From Scheffersomyces stipitis CBS 6054 (lineage: Eukaryota; Ascomycota; Pichiomycetes; Serinales; Debaryomycetaceae), in contig NC_009046.1 in NCBI RefSeq assembly GCF_000209165.1, positions 744,001-808,000 of the forward strand: a stretch of 64,000 nt of DNA, in the 5' to 3' direction. This document shows positions 39,910-47,644 of the stretch, one piece after another. Below the pieces are notes generated by a model. The model worked only from the letters and a program-made list of their open reading frames with translations. It did no database searches and was not told the origin of the DNA. A program made the position numbers and the translations under genes. Position 1 is the first letter of the stretch; every line of letters begins with the position of its first letter.

Positions 39910-41193
39910 ATGGGTATTTTAAACTGGGGTTTTAGAGCCAACGTGAAGGTTCATCAGAGTTCCAAAGCTTACGATCTTCCCTTAAAGAGCAATAAGGAAG
40001 ATTCAATACTGTTCACAGACTTCGTTCGGAAAGAAATTCCAACTTTGGACGAGTCGAAAAAGTTGTGGTTGCACCCTTTATTGTTCAACGGTGCCTTACA
40101 GACTTTGTACTACACCAGTGTAGATTCTATTGCAAAGTTTCCTGTTTACTATGGAAGAGAAACGTTTGAATACAAAGACCAGGGTACATGCTCCTTAGAC
40201 TGGGCTATACCCAAGCCAGAATCCAAGGAAGAGTTCAAAAAGCTACATGACGAAACTTTACCAGAAGACTCCCCCAAGTTACATCCACGTACGAGGTTCT
40301 TCAGCGAACAAGAATTGGCCGAACGTAAGAAGCATGGTCAGGATGTCGGCTCGGAAAAACCTATTGCCGTAGTCTTGCATGGTTTATGTGGTGGAAGTCA
40401 CGAACCTTTGATTCGTAACTTTGTAGAGACTATCAACAGCCATGTCAACGGTTGGGATGTGCTCGTGGTGAACAACCGAGGATGTTGTAGAACCAAAATT
40501 ACGTCGGCCAAGTTGTTCAATGCCCTTTCCACTGACGATGTAAAAGATGTATTGCACGAACTCAAAAAGAGATACCCCAGCAGACCGATCTATGCTGTGG
40601 GATTCTCATTTGGTGCTTGTATCTTGGCCAACTTCTTGGGAGACCCCAATCACTCAGAAGAAGACCACAACTTGATCCGTGCTGCTGCCTTGATTGGTTG
40701 TCCATGGGACTTGGTAGACTCGTGCTACCACTTGCAACAGTCGTACTCAGGAAATTACTTGTTCAACCCGGCCTTGACTACGTACTTGCAAAAGTTGGTC
40801 AAGAACAATTACAAGACCTTATCAAGTTTCAGTCCAGATGTGTTCACTGACGATTTGTATAGGGAATTTATGAAGCCAAAGACTACAGTGGAGTTCGATA
40901 ACGTCTACACGTGCCATAGTGCCGGTTTCTCGAATGCTATGGATTACTATAGAGAAGCTTCCCCTGTTAGAAGAATAGGAAACATCAAGACTCCCACTTT
41001 GATCTTGAACTCTACTGACGATCCAACCATCAGTGTTAGATTGCCAAAGCTTGAAGTCTTAGAGAACCCATACTTGGCCATGATTGAAACTGACCTTGGT
41101 GGACATTTGAGTTATGCCAAGAGATCAGGCGACTTCTGGAGTGTAGAACTAGTAGAGGAGTTCTTCACCAAATTTGATAAAGTTGTTGCCTGA
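39910..41193 (+). CDS. Medium-chain fatty acid ethyl ester synthase/esterase (EHT1/EEB1 family)
   Basis: Members join medium-chain acyl-CoA to ethanol, giving ethyl esters, and can also hydrolyse them. They sit on lipid droplets or membranes. The protein has 427 residues with an AB-hydrolase-4 fold. HGLCGGS (157-163) forms the oxyanion loop, and the nucleophile elbow GFSFGA has Ser233. The acid is Asp370/371 (NSTDDP) and the base His399 (LGGHLSYA). S. cerevisiae has EHT1, EEB1 and YMR210W; I cannot choose among them. The ATG at 39910 (MGILNWGF) is used; seven upstream codons begin with TTG. Confidence 0.88.
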   Translation: MGILNWGFRANVKVHQSSKAYDLPLKSNKEDSILFTDFVRKEIPTLDESKKLWLHPLLFNGALQTLYYTSVDSIAKFPVYYGRETFEYKDQGTCSLDWAIPKPESKEEFKKLHDETLPEDSPKLHPRTRFFSEQELAERKKHGQDVGSEKPIAVVLHGLCGGSHEPLIRNFVETINSHVNGWDVLVVNNRGCCRTKITSAKLFNALSTDDVKDVLHELKKRYPSRPIYAVGFSFGACILANFLGDPNHSEEDHNLIRAAALIGCPWDLVDSCYHLQQSYSGNYLFNPALTTYLQKLVKNNYKTLSSFSPDVFTDDLYREFMKPKTTVEFDNVYTCHSAGFSNAMDYYREASPVRRIGNIKTPTLILNSTDDPTISVRLPKLEVLENPYLAMIETDLGGHLSYAKRSGDFWSVELVEEFFTKFDKVVA

Positions 41194-41791
41194 ACTACAA
41201 GGTTGAGGATTACTAAATGACAAGAAAAGATAGAAATTGTACAATGAAGTGCACAAGATAGAAACTGCTTAGTATAGAAACTAATATAAATAAACACTAT
41301 ATATCATACTGCCAGGGGAACGTTTCATCTCGTAACGTGCCCTTTGTTGATAAACTCAACATTTCCGAATGCGCTGAACTATTTGCAATCAGGTGATTAT
41401 CGCAGACTTGCAGCCATACTGAGGCAAAAAAGTCTTCATGTGGTAGCGCCGCTGGTGACCATATTTTATGTCATTAGTGAATTTGTTGGATTTGTCAGTA
41501 TCTTGAATAATAATTCATAGAGTGCTGATAAGGTTTGTTCTTATCTCATAAATAGGGGAAAGACTCTCTACTTCGCTTATTCTATAAATTTCTTCTTCTT
41601 GCAACTCCATATTATTCAAGTTGTTCATATCGAATAACCCCGGATTTTTCCATTTCGCATTACCACATCGACTCCTACATCTCCGACCCTAGGAGTATGA
41701 CTTGATTTCGACCGATTCTACTCATTTTCTTCAATTCTCTGCAACTATTTCTTCGTTGCGTTTGGATTCCATTGTTCCATGTCAGTGCCCC
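41194..41791. promoter_or_regulatory. Promoter and leader of the arrestin gene, with two upstream ORFs
   Basis: This spacer holds an AGGGG stress-element core at 41554-41558. Near the gene are two upstream start codons. A three-codon frame lies at 41697-41705 (ATG ACT TGA). An 11-codon frame at 41779-41811 overlaps the main ATG out of frame. If the transcript starts before 41697, both could lower translation. Confidence 0.45.
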
Positions 41792-43816
41792 ATGTTCAGC
41801 CATCCCTTTAACCCGGCCCTATTCGATATCAAAATCAAGTCCCCCCACAAGAACCTACTTCTCCTACGGGGCAATGAGTTTGAGTGCGAAAATGTTCTCT
41901 TAGAGGGCACAGTCAAACTCAGCATATCTGAAGATACACACATCAAGAAGGTCAAACTTGTATTCATAGGAGAGTACCTGGTGAATTTCTTTGAACGTAT
42001 GAATAATGGTTCTATACTAGCAGAAGTGAATGAACGATTGTGCGTTCTCAAGGTAGATTGGTACAATTTATTGACGAGTCCAGTCGGAGTGATTAATTAC
42101 GGAAGCTACGGTGATAAGTTTGTACGATACAACAAGATTGGTTCCATTAAAAAGTCGAGAAGCGGCTCTATTACAGGAGTAGATGATGGTGTACTTCCTG
42201 GTGTACTTCCTGGTGTAGACAATGGTGACAGCCCAGCATTATCTCGTACAAGATCGGGGCCGGCATTTGGAGACGCTCATCACCGAAATGGCGAAATAGT
42301 ACTTCCTCTGAGTGGTGTAGATGGAACTCCTTTCGTTGGTTCTGATCAGAATTCGTATCTACTCCCCAAAGGAAACTACAACCTCCCATTCAGAGTGCTC
42401 TTGCCCTCCAATATATCTGAGACGGTTGAAGGCTTGAGCTGTGGTAGTTTGCTTTACAAGATCGGTTGCACCATAGAGAGAGGAAAGTTTGAAAAGGATG
42501 TTACCATAATGAAGCATATTAGAATAGTAAGGACTTTGCATCCACAGAATTTTAATCTCACTGATAGCATCGACATTTACAATACTTGGCCAGAGAAAGT
42601 AGACTATAACGTCAATATTGCCAAAAAGGGTTTAGCAATAGGATCTTCTATACCTATCAACATTATCATTGTGCCAATAGCGAAAGGATTGAGTATTCGA
42701 AAAATACATGGATGTATAGTTCAACACTACCATGTCATGTACGAAGAAGGAACGTCTCCCGAATACGAACAATTGCATGGCAAACAAAACATGCCAATAC
42801 CAGATCAGGAAACTCTACCAGATGACAAATGGACTATCAGTACACATTACAAGGTTCCAGAGAATTTGGCCCGTATTACACAATCATGTGTATTGAAGAA
42901 TAATATAATTCAGGTGCGACACAGACTCAGGGTATGTGTTCAGTTGAACAACAAGGAGGGCCATACAAGTGAACTTAGAGCAAACTTGCCTGTTTACCTA
43001 TACATTAGTGCCAACGCTGGACACGTTCGTGGAAAGCATTTAGTTGTAGAACCGGAATTGGCACAGTTTATAAACATCCCAGATCAGCTGGATACCCTAT
43101 TCAAAAAACACCATGAACAGAATGGATCACAGAGTCCGATGCTTTCAGCAAATGAAGACGGAGAAGAGGAACCTATTGATGAGAACGATTTGGACAGATT
43201 GGATGCTGCTCCCCCTTTGTATCAGAAGCATGTGTTTGACAAAGTGTATGATATGAATTCACCCAAAACTCCATTAGAGCAGTTCCGAAATCAGAGTGTT
43301 TCACCATCTCCTCTTTTGTCTCCCATTGAGACAAGAAATAACATTGACAGTTGCATTGACTCAGATTTACCTCCCCGTCGCAATAGTGATGTTCCCAGTA
43401 GTCCTCGTTTGGCTATCAACGGAAAGCCATTTGTACATAAAGAACTTGATGTTAACACTCTCTGTCGTGTTCCTACTTATGACGAGGCTGTAGAAAATGA
43501 CATTGACGATCCTTCAATTGAAGAGCCTGCTCCATTGTATCCTGATTTGAGAGGTCTCCATTCGTCGCATTCTTTAGAGGATCTTTCTCTGAGAAACTTT
43601 CTTACACCAGCCAGAGCTTTGCTGGCCAGATTGGAGAGAGCGGACCAGTTTCGAGGACGAGGAGCTGTTTCCATGCCTCATTCACCGTTGGCACGCTCTC
43701 CTATACGTGCAGGCGATGAGGACTCGATATCAACATTTGCTCTCTCTGATACAAGTAGAACTTCCAGCGCACTGAAAAGTCACCATATTCTTGATTTTTT
43801 GCATAGAAAAAAGTAA
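41792..43816 (+). CDS. Alpha-arrestin, ROD1/ROG3-type Rsp5 adaptor
   Basis: Alpha-arrestins bring the Rsp5 ubiquitin ligase to plasma-membrane transporters for endocytosis. The protein has 674 residues. The arrestin N-domain begins FDIKIKSPHKNLLLLRGNEFE and contains a Ser/Gly-rich insert with a GVLP repeat (~125-175). The arrestin C-domain covers ~280-425. The tail has a PPLY motif (474-477) and a VPTY motif (560-563), both suited to Rsp5 WW domains, among many Ser-Pro sites. I choose the first in-frame ATG (41792), which puts the arrestin fold at the N-terminus. Two upstream ORFs precede it. The closest S. cerevisiae relatives appear to be Rod1/Rog3. Confidence 0.85.
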   Translation: MFSHPFNPALFDIKIKSPHKNLLLLRGNEFECENVLLEGTVKLSISEDTHIKKVKLVFIGEYLVNFFERMNNGSILAEVNERLCVLKVDWYNLLTSPVGVINYGSYGDKFVRYNKIGSIKKSRSGSITGVDDGVLPGVLPGVDNGDSPALSRTRSGPAFGDAHHRNGEIVLPLSGVDGTPFVGSDQNSYLLPKGNYNLPFRVLLPSNISETVEGLSCGSLLYKIGCTIERGKFEKDVTIMKHIRIVRTLHPQNFNLTDSIDIYNTWPEKVDYNVNIAKKGLAIGSSIPINIIIVPIAKGLSIRKIHGCIVQHYHVMYEEGTSPEYEQLHGKQNMPIPDQETLPDDKWTISTHYKVPENLARITQSCVLKNNIIQVRHRLRVCVQLNNKEGHTSELRANLPVYLYISANAGHVRGKHLVVEPELAQFINIPDQLDTLFKKHHEQNGSQSPMLSANEDGEEEPIDENDLDRLDAAPPLYQKHVFDKVYDMNSPKTPLEQFRNQSVSPSPLLSPIETRNNIDSCIDSDLPPRRNSDVPSSPRLAINGKPFVHKELDVNTLCRVPTYDEAVENDIDDPSIEEPAPLYPDLRGLHSSHSLEDLSLRNFLTPARALLARLERADQFRGRGAVSMPHSPLARSPIRAGDEDSISTFALSDTSRTSSALKSHHILDFLHRKK

Positions 43817-44163
43817 AAGTTTGAGTTATAGTCCTATTCCATAATCATTTATTACGTACATAGATATTGATTTAGTTATTATTTGACGCTTTCATCATAT
43901 AATAGAAACTACGAATTCTTCGGAACTGAGATATCTGCGGGGATTGAGTTGCCTATATGGCTGCGAAATTAGCGCAATTCGTTTTGTATGCCTGCAGCCT
44001 TGTGACTCAGTAACATATAAAAAGGCATGAGACTCAATTTTTTAATTGGCAAGATTAGCCCTTATTCTTTGCAATACATAGCACTTCAATCGTCAACGAT
44101 TCCACTGCACTGTCGGTTAGTAAAGAAAAGTGTCAATTGAAAATAGAATTTACTATAATTGGA
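43817..44163. promoter_or_regulatory. Spacer with dispersed motif, Gcn4 site and TATA box before the nitrilase gene
   Basis: In order along 347 bases: GGCTGCGAAA copy 6 at 43959, a perfect TGACTCA (Gcn4 site) at 44003-44009, and TATAAAAA at 44016-44023. The TATA is ~140 bases before the nitrilase ATG. A Gcn4 site seven bases before the TATA suggests amino-acid or nitrogen control (inference). Confidence 0.55.
43959..43968 (+). repeat. GGCTGCGAAA dispersed motif, copy 6
   Basis: Extended form ATGGCTGCGAAATTAGCGC, between the arrestin stop and the nitrilase promoter elements. Confidence 0.6.
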
Positions 44164-45087
44164 ATGTCTAAACACGTCGTAGCTGCATTGCAAATCGGAG
44201 CTGATCCCAAGGGAACCCAAGCGACCCTTGGAAAGATCTTGAGCTACGAAGCTGAGTTGAAGGAAAAAAAAGTTGAATTGGTTGTGATCCCTGAAGCCAC
44301 TTTGGGAGGATATCCTAAGGGATCGCACTTTGGGACATATTTGGGCTATAGATTGCAAGCTGGCAGAGAGAAGTTTGCTGAATATTTCAAGGGTGCAATT
44401 GATGTTCCTGGTCCGGAAATTGAGCAATTGGAAACATTAAGTGCTTCCACAGGAGCGTCCATTGTGATTGGAGTAATCGAAAGAGGTGGTTCTTCATTGT
44501 ACTGTACCGCTGTATACATTGACTCTGTAAAGGGTTATGTTGGCAAACACAGAAAGATTATGCCTACTGCAACTGAGAGATTGATCTGGGGTCAAGGAGA
44601 TGGTTCTACATTAATTACGGCCGATTTTGAAGGTTTGGGTAAAGTTGGTGGTGCTATCTGCTGGGAGAACTTTATGCCTTTGTTGAGAGCTTCCTTCTAC
44701 GCGAAAGGACTCAACATCTACGTTGCACCTACAGTGGATGATAGAGATGGATGGACAGCTTTGATCAGAACTATCGGAAACGAGGGTCGTCTTTTTGTGG
44801 TCTCTGCAGTTGCATTCTTGCCTACAGCACAAGCTGCCCAATTGGACATGCCTGGCTGGCCAGAAGGAAAGAATGCTATCGATGGAGGTTCGCTCATCGT
44901 CAATCCTTACGGAGATATCATTGCTGGACCATTGAGGGGTAAAGAAGGTTTGTTGACTGCTGAGATTGACTACGATATCATTCCTCAGGCCAAATACGAC
45001 ATGGATCCAGTGGGCCATTATCTGAGAGGAGACATTTTCCAGTTGACAGTAGACCAGACCCCGAGAGATGCTGTTGTCTTCAAGTAG
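44164..45087 (+). CDS. NIT1: Nitrilase (branch 1, NIT1-like)
   Basis: Nitrilases convert organic nitriles to carboxylic acids and ammonia. The protein has 307 residues. The catalytic triad is complete: Glu44 ([12 protein letters not shown]), Lys131 ([11 protein letters not shown]) and Cys166 ([14 protein letters not shown]). The CWENFMP signature marks true nitrilases rather than amidases of the superfamily. The family C-terminal block ([17 protein letters not shown]) is also present. Many laboratory S. cerevisiae strains carry a disrupted NIT1; this copy looks intact. The ATG at 44164 is used because the nine codons before it begin with TTG. The promoter has a Gcn4 site and TATA box. Confidence 0.92.
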   Translation: MSKHVVAALQIGADPKGTQATLGKILSYEAELKEKKVELVVIPEATLGGYPKGSHFGTYLGYRLQAGREKFAEYFKGAIDVPGPEIEQLETLSASTGASIVIGVIERGGSSLYCTAVYIDSVKGYVGKHRKIMPTATERLIWGQGDGSTLITADFEGLGKVGGAICWENFMPLLRASFYAKGLNIYVAPTVDDRDGWTALIRTIGNEGRLFVVSAVAFLPTAQAAQLDMPGWPEGKNAIDGGSLIVNPYGDIIAGPLRGKEGLLTAEIDYDIIPQAKYDMDPVGHYLRGDIFQLTVDQTPRDAVVFK

Positions 45088-45301
45088 ATAATACTCATAC
45101 TGAAAGGTTAAACTATTCAAATATGTACTTTTTGGAGATTTTTTGAAATAGCAAAGCCCGTTGTTGTAGCACTATGATTGATTGGGTTCTCGGACTTTGG
45201 CCCCATAGTGAATTTATTTCCGTTCCCATACTAGTAGCTATTTCCGCATTTATTTAGTCACGTGAAAATATTGAACTTTTTGTTTACCTTTTGTAGTTAC
45301 G

Positions 45302-46237
45302 ATGTGCTTACCAACAGATCAAGTGTACTATCTAACTCTTTTGCTTGCGTCCGCGTATTGGGCTCTAGGTTGTATAATGAGTAATGGATGGACTCGACAA
45401 GACCCGTTTGAGGTCCATAGGCTCCAGGCTTCTGCCAGTCTTAAGAAAATGAAGAGAGAGAACAGATTGAATATATTGTCACAATCAAACAGAGTATCAA
45501 AAAGGAAACCACTTGGAGAAATCTCCGTCAATACAGAACAAAAAGGTAACAGTTCAAAGAAGAATCTGTATACTCAAATGCATAATGTGTGGTCCGAAAG
45601 TACACCAAATGTGTTGTTGCAAACAGGTACAGTATTGAATACAAAGAGTACTTTCAGTAGAAACGAACATATCAAACAAAAATTTATGGGCATTCACAAA
45701 CTGCACCCCCTCACAGATTTGACCCTACATTCTGCGCTGGGGATATCTCGACAGAAATCAAAGATTCCATTGTCTGCTTTTCAAGTGCGGCAAAGAGTAC
45801 AATATGATCCTTCAATTGATAATCTTCTTGCAAAGCTACATAAGACGCCAAACGAACTGTTTCACATGGTGAAGCAGGCATATGTCTATGCAGATGAGAT
45901 CTTACGAGGATTCCAGAATAGGCGACTTAAATACATACGAGATTCCACTACTGGAAACGTTAAGACCCTAAAAGCTACTAAAGACAAGAACGAACTAGAG
46001 ACCTACAAAATTCTTTCCGTAGCTAGGATAGGTAAACTTGCATTCACAGTAGAGGTGAGGAATACAAGCACCGAAGAAAATAGAATAATAATGCTTGTAA
46101 ATCCTTGCAATGTCAATTTGAAATCAAATGACCAGTTGGTACTACCTTCTTCTCCATCCCAATCGCAAATGATCAATGGCAACTTAATTTCCATCTATTA
46201 TAAATGGGAACTAAAAAAAGAAGAGAAATCGAACTGA
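45302..46237 (+). CDS. Unrecognised basic protein with a destruction-box-like motif
   Basis: The frame encodes 311 residues with an ATG at 45302. A second ATG at 45377 (residue 26, MSNGWTRQDPFE) may be the real start, since the first 25 residues are oddly hydrophobic for the rest of the protein. I recognise no family. Residues 68-77 read RKPLGEISVN, matching the APC/C destruction-box form RxxL with Asn at the end. The N-terminal ~150 residues are basic and Ser-rich, probably disordered. The C-terminal ~110 look folded and beta-rich (YKILSVARIGKLAFTVEV). A CACGTG box lies ~40 bases upstream. A cell-cycle role is only a guess. Confidence 0.65.
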   Translation: MCLPTDQVYYLTLLLASAYWALGCIMSNGWTRQDPFEVHRLQASASLKKMKRENRLNILSQSNRVSKRKPLGEISVNTEQKGNSSKKNLYTQMHNVWSESTPNVLLQTGTVLNTKSTFSRNEHIKQKFMGIHKLHPLTDLTLHSALGISRQKSKIPLSAFQVRQRVQYDPSIDNLLAKLHKTPNELFHMVKQAYVYADEILRGFQNRRLKYIRDSTTGNVKTLKATKDKNELETYKILSVARIGKLAFTVEVRNTSTEENRIIMLVNPCNVNLKSNDQLVLPSSPSQSQMINGNLISIYYKWELKKEEKSN

Positions 46238-46657
46238 TAATATAGCTCTAGTACGACTAATGATACACAATTTAATGATGAATGCATATTTGTTCCTTTA
46301 CTATACCAGATAATGTCGTAAAACTTTTCATGAGTGTTATGTAATGGTAGGGGTGGGTGCCAAACAATTCTTTTATTTTTTACGAAGTGGCATATGTTAA
46401 AATGCAAATTATTTACTACAAAGTATACAAATCTTCCTCTAATCCAGACCGAAGGGAGGAGGAAATGATGGATAAAAACTCCTCCAGATTTAATCTAACG
46501 TAGTGGCATACATTGAACATACTAACCCATATAAACAGCTGGATGAAAACTGGGCCCGACACTATCCAAGATTAGCACGTGATATTTTTCGCGTGCTAAA
46601 TATCACGTGATTTTAACAATTAGATTTTAATGTCAAGAATGTGCAAAGTAACAAGCT
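46238..46657. other. Spacer before the tRNA pair
   Basis: These 420 bases hold the 3' region of the upstream gene and a perfect E-box inverted repeat at 46576-46609. No other feature is evident. Confidence 0.5.
46576..46609. promoter_or_regulatory. Inverted repeat of two E-boxes upstream of the tRNA genes
   Basis: CACGTGATATTT (46576-46587) and AAATATCACGTG (46598-46609) are perfect 12-bp inverted arms with a 10-base spacer. Each arm contains CACGTG. The element ends 48 bases before the tRNA-Arg gene. It could bind a pair of bHLH dimers (Cbf1-type) and act as an upstream element or boundary. Confidence 0.6.
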
Positions 46658-46730
46658 GCCTGCGTAGCGTAATGGTTAACGCGTTTGACTTCTAATCAAA
46701 AGATTGCGGGTTCGACTCCCGCCGTGGGTT
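46658..46730 (+). tRNA. tRNA-Arg (UCU)
   Basis: The 73-base gene has a full cloverleaf. The acceptor GCCTGCG pairs with CGTGGGT (three G-U pairs). The anticodon stem TTTGA/TCAAA has loop CTTCTAA, anticodon TCT at 46691-46693. The T stem is GCGGG/CCCGC with TTCGACT loop. It reads AGA codons and has no intron. It closely resembles the S. cerevisiae tRNA-Arg(UCU), which also heads a dicistronic unit. Only CCATTT separates it from the next tRNA, with no T-run to stop Pol III. Confidence 0.96.
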
Positions 46731-46736
46731 CCATTT

Positions 46737-46743
46737 GCGGTTT

Positions 46744-46774
<31 letters not shown>

Positions 46775-46826
46775 AATTCAGTCACAGTTAATCTGAAGGT
46801 CCTGTGTTCGATCCACAGAAATCGCA
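46737..46826 (+). tRNA. tRNA-Phe (GAA) with 17-base intron
   Basis: The acceptor GCGGTTT pairs with AAATCGC, discriminator A. The anticodon stem is TCAGA/TCTGA and the anticodon GAA is at 46770-46772. The intron (46774-46790) follows position 37. It contains TTCAGTC, which pairs with GACTGAA of the anticodon arm, the usual pre-tRNA-Phe fold. The T arm CTGTG/CACAG is intact. T6 at 46831-46836 is the Pol III terminator for the pair. The mature sequence matches yeast tRNA-Phe almost throughout. Confidence 0.97.
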
Positions 46827-46830
46827 TATA

Positions 46831-46836
46831 TTTTTT
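46831..46836 (+). terminator. Pol III T6 terminator of the tRNA pair
   Basis: Six T residues start five bases after the tRNA-Phe discriminator. No comparable T-run lies between the two tRNAs, so this probably ends a joint transcript. Confidence 0.8.
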
Positions 46837-47644
46837 GCATTTTTAACCTTTGCAATAGAGGAACTTGGCTACATACTTCTAACGTTTCAGTTTTTGGTGT
46901 CTTGCTTGGTTTCAATGAGGTTTGAAAACTTTGCGACTCATGACTTCCTCAGTGAAGTATTATTTTTGCGAAAGTCTAGAAGCGCAATTCAAAAGGCTGA
47001 CCTCCACTTCAGCCAAGCTGGAACTATATGCTGATCCCGCAATAGATATATATGGTATGACGAAGTGATCGTGGCCGTGATTCCCCAGCAGAGATTGGCT
47101 CGGAAGTGACATCACCAGATTAGTGATCGCTGTTAGATTATGCAAGTAGCCAAGACAGGTGCAAATACGTGAGCATATTAAGCAGTTAAAGCCTGCAGGA
47201 ATTAGACCTGGCAAAATCTGAAGGCTGGAACAATGCCGTAAAAGGAACAAGATCTAGCCATGAGAGTACAACAGACCGCGACACAAGGTACGAACCTTAG
47301 TATGCTATTGGTGACAATCGTGGACCAATAGTTGGTAGCTTTTTCAAATGTTTCATCTCAATTCAGCTTTTCTGCTCTCATCTGTATTTGATTGTCTCAG
47401 CTGGCAAATGACAGAAAAAAATTTACAAAAAATAAATGATGATAATCAAACAGACAATTCTGGTGGAGCTGCAGGATCTACGTCTCTATTTTTAAGCATC
47501 TTGAGCAAAGTGACTCTTGCAAGAGAACACATCTTTCTTTTCTGGCCAATTAGCTCAATTGCTCATATTTATATATTTGTATACGTCTCGCACGATTTTC
47601 CTGTTTGTACATAGCAAATACTAGACGTTTGTCACAACATCAAT
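46837..47644. other. Spacer after the tRNA pair
   Basis: These ~810 bases lie before the ArfGAP gene. Spacers beside tRNA genes are common landing sites for yeast retrotransposons, so I looked for LTR ends, but found no recognisable LTR. An AGCGCAATTC at 46980 echoes the end of motif copy 6. Nothing else is clear. Confidence 0.45.

Noticed and set aside
46837..47340. Possible retrotransposon LTR next to the tRNA genes
   Set aside because: No TG...CA ends, target duplication or Ty/Tca-like sequence could be recognised.
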